NCBI GenBank assembly: GCA_947476195.1
Contig: CANJPT010000033.1
Span: forward strand, 1-39,703
Length of the DNA stretch: 39,703 nt
Direction of reading: 5' to 3'
DNA from: Lewinellaceae bacterium
GTDB taxonomy: Bacteria; Bacteroidota; Bacteroidia; Chitinophagales; Saprospiraceae
Numbering within the stretch: the first letter of the stretch is position 1; every line of letters begins with the position of its first letter. Below, one piece after another: positions 1 to 8,983 of this stretch. The notes under the pieces were generated by a model. That model did not search any database. It was not told the origin of the DNA and was given only the letters and a program-made list of their open reading frames with translations. The translations under genes were made by a program, and so were the position numbers.

Positions 1-104
1 CAAAGTTACTGAACGGGTTTCCCGTTTGAACGTGAAGGAAACAGGAACATTCGGCCAACAAAGGCTGCTATTTTCGGAAAGGTTTCCTTGAAGATAACGT
101 ATCA

Positions 105-557
105 TCACAAGGTTATTTTCGCTAATTTCAAAAAAACATCCTCCAGGTGATCGAAATCTGAATCGGTGGTAACCAAGGTTGCACCCGTTACATGAGCCGT
201 TGCGGCAATCCATAGGTCATTCTTGCCCATGTTTCGAGCAGAAAAAGGGCTCGACATTCGGGAGAGTTTCCCCTGTGAATACGCATCAATATCTGCGTAA
301 GCTTGTAAGAGTTTTTTATCACTCCCACTGATGTCGACAATAAAAAGTGCATCAAGCATTCTCTGAAGGGCAGTCATTTTCTTTTCATTCCAATGTTGTT
401 GCTCCGCAAAAGACAATATCTCGCCTTGCGTAGCCACAGAAAGGATGATAAAAGCGTCAGGCTCGGTAAGTCGACAGGTTTCCTCTACAAGGCGGCAGAC
501 CTCATGTTCGCGAACATAAAAAACGAGGATATTGGTATCCAATACAAAGCGTCTCAT
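105..557 (-). CDS. PIN-domain ribonuclease, VapC-like toxin candidate
   Basis: This 150-residue protein has the layout of a PIN-domain nuclease. It starts with LDTN (Asp7), has a second acidic site near Glu46 in ATQGE, a third in NDLWIAATA (Asp114), and a final TTDSDFDHL segment (Asp132/Asp134). These acidic residues normally bind the metal ions used to cut RNA, and all are present, so the enzyme looks intact. Its start codon overlaps the stop codon of the upstream 311-residue gene by ATGA, which implies translational coupling. VapC toxins usually pair with a small VapB antitoxin. No VapB-like gene is seen, and the partner position is taken by a much larger protein. The PIN call is firm; the toxin role is inference from the gene pair. 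Confidence 0.85.
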   Translation of the reverse strand: MRRFVLDTNILVFYVREHEVCRLVEETCRLTEPDAFIILSVATQGEILSFAEQQHWNEKKMTALQRMLDALFIVDISGSDKKLLQAYADIDAYSQGKLSRMSSPFSARNMGKNDLWIAATAHVTGATLVTTDSDFDHLEDVFLKLAKITL

Positions 558-1489
558 CTGGTTAGAATTTTGAGGTCATCTTCTATGCTTTGTCCCGCTT
601 CTGTTAGGATTCCGATAAAATTACCAAACCGGTTTTGTAATCCTTTTTGCTGGATTTGGCGTTCCAATTGTTGTTCCACCGTCTCGCGGCGCGGTGGCCT
701 GGAAAAATATTCATCTTTTTCAGAAGGCTCAAACATGCGCTCCACTTCCACAAACGCCATACGACCACTGGGTCTAAAATGTGCCGTGCCAGAGATTGTC
801 ACTTTTTTACCCCAATATTTGCTCGCTTCACTAGTCAGCAAGCCCTCAGCTAAAACTCCATTGAGGCTACGCCCCTCTTCTGTCAAAATCACGATTTTTG
901 ATTTCGAATATTGAAGCATCTCTACCATGCCACTCAAAATAACTGGTGCTGGATTGGGGGTTCGATCTTCCATGGATTTTATTCGTTGAAAATCCTTGCG
1001 CATAAGGCTTAACTCGGGAGCACCACCTTCATGCTGTAGACTAAATACCTCATTATCATCTAAAAACAGTTTTTTGAAATCCTGCAAATCATTAAGCAGC
1101 GGTTTATCCAAATAATCGGAGTCATCACCGCTGTCGGACAGCGCATCTGTAAAAGTTTCCATAACCAGAGCTAAAGGCGACTGGTTGGGTAAGCGTTCCA
1201 GCAGATTAGGCTTGAAGAAATCTCCCTGAATGTGTGTCAGCGTAGTTCTGAATGATTCACATTCCAATTGAAGCACTGTACTTCCAGATTTTAAGCCTTT
1301 TAGCCTAATACGTAACGCATCATTGAGCTTGCGGGTCTCGCGTCCCTTCGACTGACTGGAGCCAAGCAAACGGATTTGAAGGGCGCCTTTGGCAATATCC
1401 CGCAATCCATTGGCCAACTGTGCCAATCGATCCAGGTCAATCGCGCCATCATCTTGCGGTGCGCCAGAAATTTTGAGTTCGTATTGCAT
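554..1489 (-). CDS. Unrecognised 311-aa protein coupled to a PIN nuclease
   Basis: I do not recognise a named family. The N-terminal part (about 1-80) reads as an alpha/beta module with a DLDRLAQLANGL helix followed by strands such as LRIRLKGLKSGSTVLQLE. The middle (about 100-185) is acidic and probably helical. Residues about 185-255 are strand-rich (VILSGMVEMLQYSKSKIVILTEEG and following) and could form an OB-like barrel. The C-terminus is a charged helix. There is no signal peptide or membrane segment, so it is probably cytoplasmic. The stop overlaps the PIN gene start by 4 bp, and a palindrome with promoter-like sequence lies 50-72 bp upstream. It may be the antitoxin or regulator of the PIN protein, but nothing in the sequence proves this. 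Confidence 0.75.
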   Translation of the reverse strand: MQYELKISGAPQDDGAIDLDRLAQLANGLRDIAKGALQIRLLGSSQSKGRETRKLNDALRIRLKGLKSGSTVLQLECESFRTTLTHIQGDFFKPNLLERLPNQSPLALVMETFTDALSDSGDDSDYLDKPLLNDLQDFKKLFLDDNEVFSLQHEGGAPELSLMRKDFQRIKSMEDRTPNPAPVILSGMVEMLQYSKSKIVILTEEGRSLNGVLAEGLLTSEASKYWGKKVTISGTAHFRPSGRMAFVEVERMFEPSEKDEYFSRPPRRETVEQQLERQIQQKGLQNRFGNFIGILTEAGQSIEDDLKILTR

Positions 1490-1523
1490 AGGGAAAGTGG
1501 TCTCCTTTTTATGGAATAGGTGA

Positions 1524-1561
1524 CTAAAGTAAGCGTGGTTCTGAATATAGTAAATTCAGAA
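1524..1561 (-). promoter_or_regulatory. Candidate promoter with palindromic operator for the PIN module
   Basis: A perfect 8-bp inverted repeat, TTCTGAAT at 1539-1546 and ATTCAGAA at 1554-1561, is separated by 7 bp. On the minus strand it overlaps the region just upstream of TACTTTAG (1524-1531), a near match to the Bacteroidota -7 box TAnnTTTG. The -33 side is weak. The gene start is at 1489. A palindrome over the promoter is typical of self-repressing toxin-antitoxin operons, but that role is inferred. Confidence 0.45.
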
Positions 1562-1670
1562 TGGGGTTATTTTCTTTTGGTACGAGTTGGTATTTCTGGA
1601 AGCAAGGATGCCTTATTCCATTTGGTTGACAAAACCTATGGCAACTTTTTCATTTATCCTGTTTGGTTGA

Positions 1671-1719
1671 CGCTTGTTGAAACACGAGTTTGCGGTCCGG
1701 CCTCGTATTTCAACAAGCG
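1671..1719. other. Long hairpin, 18-bp stem and 13-base loop
   Basis: Arms at 1671-1688 and 1702-1719 (CGCTTGTTGAAACACGAG and CTCGTATTTCAACAAGCG) pair over 18 bp with one mismatch that is a wobble pair in one of the two possible RNAs. The hairpin starts 13 bp past the stop codon of the giant repeat gene. No T-run follows on either strand, so it is not a classic intrinsic terminator. It could still protect or end the long mRNA. A direct repeat TTTGGTTGAC (1621-1630 and 1662-1671) lies next to it. Confidence 0.6.
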
Positions 1720-1731
1720 GGATCATCAAAC

Positions 1732-4700
1732 CTATCTAACCACCGTAACATCCCCATGAAGCTCCAACGTCCTGCCATCCACCAATTCCACCTCTGTCCA
1801 CCAAACAAACACTCCGGGATCTACCAATTCTCCCCTGCTGCGCCCATCCCAACCGGAGGCCGGATCATTGGGCCTAAAATCCTGATTGGTGAATAGCAGC
1901 GAGCCCCAACGGTCGAAGACTTGTAGTTTTTTAATGATTGCAATGGATTTATCCCTGGCAAAGATCAGGAAGGTTGCGTTATCACTATCCGGGTCATCCG
2001 GCCAGATGATGTTTGGCACATAAATATCGGCCTCCCGGTCAACTTTCACAATGGTACGTGCGACCGATTTGCAACCTTCTTTCGTTAGGATCGTGACCGT
2101 ATACTGGGTTGAGACGAAAGGTTGAGCCACGGGATTTAGCAATTGGAGCGTACTGTTCCCCTGAAAGCTCAGGCCGGACATTGGATTCCAGATCACCGTG
2201 TCCACCAGAGTGAGCGGGAACGATCCCGGTACATTTGCCAGGATCTCCTGGCTTTCTCCAAGCTCAATTTGAAATTCCGGGGGTGCTAACACCAGCGGTA
2301 TCGGCGGGCTGGGCACCACAACGGACTGTGTGACCTCACAACCATTTGCATCCTGAATTACCAGATCATAGCTGCCTGGCTGGAGGGCGTTGAATGCCTG
2401 CGAAGTGAAGAATGTCTGACCACCATCCATGGAATACGTGAACGGCCCCACGCCCCCATTCACCTGATCTACCGTAAGTACCCCTGGGGTTCCGTTGCAA
2501 AGCGGTGGCTGAAGTCTGAATACCAATCCAGTCGGGATATTTTGCTCTTGCTGAACAGCGATTTGAGCCGAATTCGTACAACCATTCACCGTGGAAGTGA
2601 TACTCAGCTGATAAATCCCCGGAGCATCTACCATAGGATTGGGCGTGTTGGCACCAGAAACAATGTGCCCATTGATGGTTGACCAAACCATATTGGTTTG
2701 CGCTGGTGCAATGCCTTGTAAGGGAATTTGGAAGACCGTGCATGTCAACAGTGGTGCGGACTGTACTTGTATAGATGGTACTTGTATATTCTCTGTCACC
2801 GTGACAGGCAAAGAGGTCGAGCAGCCATTGCCTGGATTCAAAACCGTTAGGGTATAGTTGCCCGGAGCATCCACCGTTGGATTGAGCGAGCTTCCGCCAG
2901 ATACGATATTTCCGCCTGCAGCCGCTGTCCAACTAAAATCAGGGGTATTACCAAGACTTGTCCCGGAACCATTGAGTGATACCGATTGTAAGACACATGT
3001 CAGGATTTGTGGCGGCGCAATAGCCAGGACCGGATGTTGCAAATCTTCGGTAACGGTCACATTATCAATATCAGAGCAGCCGTTTTGTGTGTTTAAAATA
3101 CTAAGCACATAATTGCCCGGATCGCCAATGATGGGCATCAGGGTATTGATACCAGAAACTATTTGGCCATTGATAGTGGACCAGGTATAAGTAAAATTGC
3201 CCCCAATACTTGAGCCAACACCATTGAGGGTATTGGTTTGTGTGTCGCAATCTAGTCCGACGCTTGCGCCCGCCTCTACTGTGGGCAACTGTACATCTTC
3301 CGGTACGGTTATACTGGCACTTTGGGTACAGCCGTTGGTCGCATTAGTAATAAGCAGATTGTACACACCCTTTTCATCCACGATGGGTTGTTGCGGATTC
3401 TGAGTGGAAACCAAATTGCCCGTTGGTGTAGTCCAGTTGTATGTATAATTTGCACCAGTACTGGATGCCGTTGCATTTAAGGTCACCTGTTGAACCGCAC
3501 AAGTGAGCGTCATGGGGTTGTTGATGATTACCGTAGGCGGGGTAATGTCCTGGGAAATCAGCAGCTGATCAGTGCCCGTACAGCCATTAAGCACATCGGT
3601 AACCGTGACCAGATAACTGCCCGGGGCTCCGATGATGGGGCTGGCGGTATTTCCCCCTGCAATAATTTGACCGTTCGGGGTAGTCCATTGGTATCCAATG
3701 TTTTGAGAAGACGCGGATACAATCTGAGCCTGTAAAGGCAAGTTGGTAAGAACGCAGGTAAGTTGATTATCCACTCCCGCATTTACTATTGGCGATTGAA
3801 TATTCTGCAAAATGGTCACGCTGGCCGTTTCGGTGCACAAGTTGCTTGAATTGGTCACTGTTACGGTATACGTACCTGGTGCATTGATCCCGGGTGAGAA
3901 GGTGTTGGCCCCGGAAGTGATGTTTCCATTGGAGGTGGACCAATTGTAAGAAAACAAAGGCCCTGTGCTCGAGCCCGCCGCGCTTAAAGTAGTATTTGTG
4001 AACGTACAGGTAAGCGTTTGTGGTGTACCTGCAGAAGCTACGGGGCCGTTGGCATTTTCAGTAATATTTACCTGGCTCGTCGCCGTACAGCCGTTTTGAG
4101 TATTGGTAACCAATAGAGTATAGATCCCTGGCTCGTTTACAACAGGAGCAAGCGTATTTGCTCCACTGGAAATATTTGCACCCGGGCCGCTTGTCCATTG
4201 ATAACTAAAATTAGTACCCAAGCTCCCGCTGCCTTGTAACGCCAAAGCGGTTAGTACACAAGTCAATTCACTGGTTGGGCCTGCATTCGCAGCAGGCGTT
4301 ACGAAGTCCGCTGCCACGCTTACATCATCTGTGGCAATACAGCCATTTTGGGTATTGGTGATCAGCAAATGGTAATCACCCGCCTGGTTTATGGTGGCTG
4401 TTGCGCCATTCGTCGGCGAAATGAAATTGCCCCCGGTGCTAGTCCATTGGAGCACAAAGCCAGCCCCGGAAGGATTACTCATGCTACCAATACTTCCTGT
4501 TGGATTGAAGCAATTGATCAGCACATTAGGGCCTGCAAGAGCGATCGGGGAGGTAATGTCCTGACCAACCGTTACGGTTGCTACATCGGTACAACCATTG
4601 TCATGGTTGGTGATATGAAGTGTGTAAACACCTGGTTGATCTATGGTAGGTTGCAGTGTTCCCTGGCCGGACAGCAAGTTGCCGGACCAAACGTAGCTCA

Positions 4701-7296
4701 GGTTGCCAATTTGTGTAGAGGCACTTGCATCAATAAGCATTTGCTGGTTGGTGCAAGTCAGCAAAGCAGGTGCTGCGATGAGTGCTACGGGCGCAGTAGC
4801 ATCATTTATTATCTGGACGTTAGCCGTAGAGCTACAACCGTTTAATTGGTCGGTCACGTTTAAAACATAACTGCCAGCCATGTCAACGATTGGATTCAGG
4901 GCTCCATTGCCGCTCACAATATTTCCGTTGAGCGTGGACCAATTGTAGACAAAATTTGTCCCTGTTGAAGAGGCCGAACCATCCAGCATAATGCTATTGG
5001 ACGAGCAGTTGAGGATTGCATTTTGGCCAGCATTTGCAATAGGCGGCGTGAGGTTTTGATTTACGGTAACGGCAAGTGTAGCCATACAGTTATTCGCCGA
5101 ATTCAAGAGACTCAAGGTGTATATCCCGGGAGCGTTGACTGTAGGGGTTAGCGTGTTTACGCCACTCACAATATTTCCGTTTGAGGTGGTCCAGTTGTAT
5201 TGAAAAGTTGGTCCGGAAGAAGAAGCCGTCGCGTCAATAATGGTGTTGAATATCAGGCAGTTCAAGACATTGGGGGGCTGCGCCCCAACATCGGGGATAT
5301 TCACATCTGCAGCCACAGGCACAGCTGCGCTCGCGGTACAGCCATTTGCCGTGTTTGTCACCACTAAATCGTAAAGCCCAATGGATGATGCCCCGGAAAC
5401 CGAAACATTTGACGGGCCATCAATGATTCCGTTGGCCGTAGTCCAGAGATAGGTAAAGCCCGGACCACTGCTACTTCCGGAACCATCAAGCGAAACTGTT
5501 CCCTGTGTACAGGTAATTAGGTTGGTCGGTATAATCTGCGCTGTAGGAGGTATGATATCTTGTCCTATCAGGACGCTGTCAATATTGGTACATCCATTAA
5601 AGGCATTGATAATTGTAACAAAATAGGTGCCCGGTTGATTTACCGTTGGCATCCAGGTATTATTCCCGGAAAGGATATTTCCATCGGAAGTTGACCAGTT
5701 TGGCAAGAGATCGGGATTCGTAGGGGCTGGTACAGGCCCAATGTCAAAATTTTGAAGGACACAGGTCAGGGCAGCGGTGGGACCAGCATCTGCAGGCGGC
5801 GGCACGATATCCTGATTCAGCAGTACCGTGTCCTTCGTGACACAGCCTGTTGAGTCGTTAAAAATACTCAGAATATAGGTTCCTGGTGCATCCACAATTG
5901 GATTTAAAGTTGAATCTCCCGAAACAAAATGCCCACTTTGAGTGGACCAGTTCAGCGAAAAATTCAGACCTGAGCTGGAATTACTACCGTCGAGTGATAT
6001 TTGTTTCACCAAACAGTTCAAGCTCGCTGGTGATACAATATTGGCAATCGGCGCTGGTGAAAAATCCAGCATCATATTGGTCGAGGTCGTGCAAACGCCC
6101 ACACCACTTACGGTCACCGAATAAGTACCTGGAGTCGCGGCGAATATAGACTTGGTTGTCTGACCTGATGACCAGTTGTATTGTGGGAAAGTCCCCCCGG
6201 TTGTAGTTAAAACCGCCGTATCCCCCAGGCACAATGGGGTACTGGCTACCTGAATGATGGGGGGGAGTAAAGGCGTCACTGTAGTACTCATCGTGCCGGT
6301 ACAACCAAATAGATTAGTCACCGTAACCGTATACGTACCTGCCTGATTCACAATATTGGTAATCCCCATTACATTGTTTGACCAATTATAACTAGAAAAA
6401 CCACCTTCCACACGAAGGGTATCGATTTGTCCCGGGCATAGCATCGGACGACTGGAGGAAATAGAAAAAGGATCCACTCCACCTGACTGAACGGCATAGG
6501 AACCTACACCGGTACACCCATGGCTATCGGTTGCTGTTACGGAATAAGTACCTGGTTCGGTAATGGTAAGCGGAGTAGTGGTTTCTCCTTCTGTCCATTC
6601 AAAAGAAGCGTAAAGCCCGGGATTAACGATTGAAAGTGCCGAAGTATCTCCTTCAGGACAGAGCTTGAATGGCCCTGTAATGGCTGGAATAAATAGCGGA
6701 ACCTGTACGATCGCAATTTGATCTGAGGTACTGCATCCCATTCCATCCACCACGGAGATCGAATAGGTGCCAGCATGGTCGATGGCATAGGGTTCATTCT
6801 GTCCGGTTGGATTTTCGGGGGTCCATTCGAACAAAGAAAAGTCGGAGTAGCCGTTAATATTTAAGGTCAATTCCAGGTCCGCATCTCCTGGACAGATTGC
6901 GGTAGGTCCTGTAATTTCGATTGAGTCATTAAAAAACGGGTAATCAAACGTGACCTCATTATAATAGTGATAAGGCTCGCAGGTAAATCCAGTGGGATCC
7001 CAATTCCAGGTACCCGGAGGGGTCACATTAATTTTATGGGCCTTTAAGCCATTGCTCCAAATTGCAACAATAGGCTCGTGAACCCCAGTCCAGGTCCAGT
7101 CAATATATGCTGCAAGTGAGATTTGATGGGTTACACAATTCGTATCAATTACAATCGACGTGGAGCAGTGGCCCATCATTGCGGTTGAATCGAGCTTGAT
7201 CGGGTCGAGGGGACCGCCCTTATTATTCGCAAAAGCCAGTATAGGCAGCGAAAAAAAGCACAAAAGCACTATATGTTTTGGGTAGAAGTTTGCCAT
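1732..7296 (-). CDS. Giant secreted tandem-repeat protein with gliding-motility (T9SS) C-terminal domain
   Basis: The start at 7296 is chosen because it opens directly on a signal peptide (MANFYPKHIVLLCFFSLPILAFA); an in-frame start at 7329 would bury it. The 1854-residue protein has an N-terminal region, four short Ig/PKD-like domains (about 127-418), then 14 tandem repeats of about 84 residues (about 419-1585). Each repeat carries an L-T-C type cysteine near its start, a YNWST-NGNIVSG core, PGxYTLxVTN and a closing NGC. An SprB-like repeat follows (about 1586-1670: PPLCNGTPGVLTV, then GPFTYSMDGG). The last about 95 residues match the gliding motility-associated C-terminal domain (VFDRWGSLLF, then GWDGRSRG and VDPGVFVWW), which directs export by type IX secretion. 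It is probably a surface adhesin or matrix protein. The paired cysteines suggest one disulfide per repeat, which is inference. Confidence 0.92.
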   Translation of the reverse strand: MANFYPKHIVLLCFFSLPILAFANNKGGPLDPIKLDSTAMMGHCSTSIVIDTNCVTHQISLAAYIDWTWTGVHEPIVAIWSNGLKAHKINVTPPGTWNWDPTGFTCEPYHYYNEVTFDYPFFNDSIEITGPTAICPGDADLELTLNINGYSDFSLFEWTPENPTGQNEPYAIDHAGTYSISVVDGMGCSTSDQIAIVQVPLFIPAITGPFKLCPEGDTSALSIVNPGLYASFEWTEGETTTPLTITEPGTYSVTATDSHGCTGVGSYAVQSGGVDPFSISSSRPMLCPGQIDTLRVEGGFSSYNWSNNVMGITNIVNQAGTYTVTVTNLFGCTGTMSTTVTPLLPPIIQVASTPLCLGDTAVLTTTGGTFPQYNWSSGQTTKSIFAATPGTYSVTVSGVGVCTTSTNMMLDFSPAPIANIVSPASLNCLVKQISLDGSNSSSGLNFSLNWSTQSGHFVSGDSTLNPIVDAPGTYILSIFNDSTGCVTKDTVLLNQDIVPPPADAGPTAALTCVLQNFDIGPVPAPTNPDLLPNWSTSDGNILSGNNTWMPTVNQPGTYFVTIINAFNGCTNIDSVLIGQDIIPPTAQIIPTNLITCTQGTVSLDGSGSSSGPGFTYLWTTANGIIDGPSNVSVSGASSIGLYDLVVTNTANGCTASAAVPVAADVNIPDVGAQPPNVLNCLIFNTIIDATASSSGPTFQYNWTTSNGNIVSGVNTLTPTVNAPGIYTLSLLNSANNCMATLAVTVNQNLTPPIANAGQNAILNCSSNSIMLDGSASSTGTNFVYNWSTLNGNIVSGNGALNPIVDMAGSYVLNVTDQLNGCSSTANVQIINDATAPVALIAAPALLTCTNQQMLIDASASTQIGNLSYVWSGNLLSGQGTLQPTIDQPGVYTLHITNHDNGCTDVATVTVGQDITSPIALAGPNVLINCFNPTGSIGSMSNPSGAGFVLQWTSTGGNFISPTNGATATINQAGDYHLLITNTQNGCIATDDVSVAADFVTPAANAGPTSELTCVLTALALQGSGSLGTNFSYQWTSGPGANISSGANTLAPVVNEPGIYTLLVTNTQNGCTATSQVNITENANGPVASAGTPQTLTCTFTNTTLSAAGSSTGPLFSYNWSTSNGNITSGANTFSPGINAPGTYTVTVTNSSNLCTETASVTILQNIQSPIVNAGVDNQLTCVLTNLPLQAQIVSASSQNIGYQWTTPNGQIIAGGNTASPIIGAPGSYLVTVTDVLNGCTGTDQLLISQDITPPTVIINNPMTLTCAVQQVTLNATASSTGANYTYNWTTPTGNLVSTQNPQQPIVDEKGVYNLLITNATNGCTQSASITVPEDVQLPTVEAGASVGLDCDTQTNTLNGVGSSIGGNFTYTWSTINGQIVSGINTLMPIIGDPGNYVLSILNTQNGCSDIDNVTVTEDLQHPVLAIAPPQILTCVLQSVSLNGSGTSLGNTPDFSWTAAAGGNIVSGGSSLNPTVDAPGNYTLTVLNPGNGCSTSLPVTVTENIQVPSIQVQSAPLLTCTVFQIPLQGIAPAQTNMVWSTINGHIVSGANTPNPMVDAPGIYQLSITSTVNGCTNSAQIAVQQEQNIPTGLVFRLQPPLCNGTPGVLTVDQVNGGVGPFTYSMDGGQTFFTSQAFNALQPGSYDLVIQDANGCEVTQSVVVPSPPIPLVLAPPEFQIELGESQEILANVPGSFPLTLVDTVIWNPMSGLSFQGNSTLQLLNPVAQPFVSTQYTVTILTKEGCKSVARTIVKVDREADIYVPNIIWPDDPDSDNATFLIFARDKSIAIIKKLQVFDRWGSLLFTNQDFRPNDPASGWDGRSRGELVDPGVFVWWTEVELVDGRTLELHGDVTVVR
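2540..6040 (-). repeat. 14 tandem ~250-bp coding repeats
   Basis: Within the giant gene, about 3.5 kb is built from 14 successive units of about 82-86 codons. Units keep the same skeleton (a cysteine after about 5 residues, W-T/S in the middle, PGxY, a closing C), while the spacer residues vary a lot. The clearest units are near 4830-5090 and 3770-4020, and the unit near 5270-5530 is more diverged. The variation suggests old duplications rather than recent slippage. The edges given are approximate. Confidence 0.85.
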
Positions 7297-8196
7297 CGAA
7301 TTAGAAATAATTTGTAAAGAAATGGTCAATACCTGCCAAAAGAAACCCTGAGGTCAAAAAACTGATGACTATTCATCAGGAAAATTGGATTCAGCATCGG
7401 AATTAACGCCCAAATCTATCAACTTTAACAGTATGCTACTTTAGTTTTTTTTATTCCTGGAATCCCCTTCATTTCACGAAAGCACCCGAAAGTCTTAGCG
7501 GCAGGATCGCTTCTTAGTATTACTGTTTAAGTATCATTGTTTTACGGAATGTAAGTTGTCAAAACAAGACAATTTATAAAAACAAATAATGTTACAAAAT
7601 CGATCTTATAATAAAATCTCGAGATTTATTTTCTTGACCTGGATAAAGATGAAGGATGCCACACTACTGGACATTTTTGTTTTGCCCCCTGACCTATACG
7701 GTTTCTAAAAACCTTATAGGTCTCGATTTTAGAAAATGTCCAATAGTGTAGAAGGATGCTCATCATAAGGTAACATTCGGCCTTTTTGAAGGAAAATCTC
7801 CCATTTGAAAGGCTTTTCTGGAGTGCCGAGCATATTTGATTTAACTCGAATACAGCGTGTTAATTTTTTAACAGACATCTCCTCCATTTTGAGCGTTGAA
7901 AAGCCACCATTTGGGTAAAGCCCTGATTTTTAAAAGCAAAGTCTTATTGTTTTTAACAAATAAAAAAGACGGTAAGGCGAAATATAATTGTGAATATAAA
8001 TCATTTTTCAGATCAAAGCAAAAATCTAGCTATCATTATTAGTAGTTTATAAAACATGATTTGGAATGGACTACTTTTTTAAAAATATCCAATCCATACT
8101 TGCCGCTTCCATGAGAAGCGCAGACAGCTTGATTCGTTTGCAAAACTTTAACCTCAAAATCTTAAGACATTTTAACTTTTTCTTAACCGCCGTTAT
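7297..8196. other. Gene-free AT-rich interval between the giant gene and the glycosyltransferases
   Basis: I see no convincing gene here; the short open frames near 8066-8358 have no family features. The interval holds the 5' region of the giant gene, with a possible -7 box TAGATTTG on the minus strand (7411-7418) but no clear -33 partner. It also holds a MITE-like element (7660-7750) and the upstream region of the glycosyltransferase transcript. The rest is AT-rich without visible repeats. Confidence 0.5.
7651..7759. mobile_element. 91-bp palindromic MITE-like element, copy A, with 9-bp target duplication
   Basis: The element spans 7660-7750 and is flanked by exact direct repeats GAAGGATGC (7651-7659 and 7751-7759). 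Its ends are inverted repeats of about 17 bp with one mismatch (ACTACTGGACATTTT type). Inside lies a second, imperfect inverted repeat around CCTATA and TATAGG. It is far too short to encode a transposase. Reverse-complemented, it is nearly identical to the element at 22162-22252. It has decayed slightly, with one changed base in the right terminal repeat. Confidence 0.82.
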
Positions 8197-8204
8197 TACT
8201 TTTG
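8177..8204 (+). promoter_or_regulatory. Candidate promoter for the glycosyltransferase operon
   Basis: TACTTTTG at 8197-8204 matches the Bacteroidota -7 consensus TAnnTTTG. The region about 20 bp upstream is T-rich (CTTTTTC) and not a clear TTTG. The implied start of transcription leaves a leader of about 45 nt before the start codon at 8256. Confidence 0.4.
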
Positions 8205-8255
8205 TCGCGTCCTTGAGGGGAAGAGATCCGCAGTGTTTTAGGCTGCGAACCAAAA

Positions 8256-8960
8256 ATGATGCAGAAACCACGGATTGATGTACTGATTCCGGCATGGAAT
8301 GAAGCGGAAGCCCTGCCTTTGGTACTGGCTGGCCTGCCCAAAGATTGGATTCGAACAATGATTGTGTGCGACAATGGCTCTACTGACGGAACTTCAGAAG
8401 CGGCAAAAAAGGGAGGAGCAGTAGTAGTAACTCAACCTGAACGCGGATATGGGAATGCTTGTCTTGCTGGGATGTGTTACTTAGAAAGCCTATCCACGTC
8501 TGAACAACCTGACATCGTAGTATTTCTCGACGGTGATTATTCAGATTTCCCGGAGGAACTTCCAAACGTGGTAGCTCCGATTTTGAATGACAATAAAGAC
8601 TTGGTAATCGGCTCAAGAAGACTTGGCGGCTTAGAACCCGGAGCAATGACTTTCCCGCAGCAATTCGGAAATTGGCTGGCCCCGGCAATGATTCAAGTTT
8701 TCTATGGGTATCGGTTCAGTGACCTCGGCCCTTTTCGAGCAATTCGCTGGGACAAATTAAAGGCTCTAGGGATGCAGGATAAGAACTTTGGTTGGACGGT
8801 AGAAATGCAGGTACGGGCAGCAAAAATGAAACTCAACTGCGCAGAAGTACCCGTGCGTTACAGAAAACGAGCGGCGGGACATAGCAAGGTGTCAGGAACA
8901 ATACGCGGGACAATTTTAGCAAGCTGGAAAATCATAACGACAATTTTTAGGTTGCTGTAA
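8256..8960 (+). CDS. Family 2 glycosyltransferase (dolichyl-phosphate mannosyltransferase-like)
   Basis: This 234-residue protein has a GT-A fold of family GT2: the nucleotide-binding start VLIPAWNEAEALP, the DNGSTDGT motif (39-46), the metal-binding DGDYSD (92-97) and a following VIGSRRLGG. It has no obvious membrane helices except a weakly hydrophobic C-terminus, unlike longer DPM1/GtrB types with membrane tails. Such enzymes move a sugar from a nucleotide donor to a lipid or glycan acceptor; the substrate cannot be read from the sequence. Two adjacent ATG codons (8256, 8259) are possible starts. A second glycosyltransferase follows after 23 bp, so they probably share a transcript and a glycan product. 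Confidence 0.88.
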   Translation: MMQKPRIDVLIPAWNEAEALPLVLAGLPKDWIRTMIVCDNGSTDGTSEAAKKGGAVVVTQPERGYGNACLAGMCYLESLSTSEQPDIVVFLDGDYSDFPEELPNVVAPILNDNKDLVIGSRRLGGLEPGAMTFPQQFGNWLAPAMIQVFYGYRFSDLGPFRAIRWDKLKALGMQDKNFGWTVEMQVRAAKMKLNCAEVPVRYRKRAAGHSKVSGTIRGTILASWKIITTIFRLL

Positions 8961-8983
8961 AACAAAAACTTACCAATTCAAAT

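Noticed and set aside
12-26. Small hairpin AACGGG-TTT-CCCGTT at the window start
   Set aside because: Only six base pairs with no T-run; not enough to call a terminator of the PIN gene.
393-914. 173-residue plus-strand frame across the PIN module
   Set aside because: It lies antisense to two well-supported coupled genes and has shadow-like composition.
8066-8358. Short open frames before the glycosyltransferase
   Set aside because: They overlap the promoter region and the gene start in other frames and show no family features.
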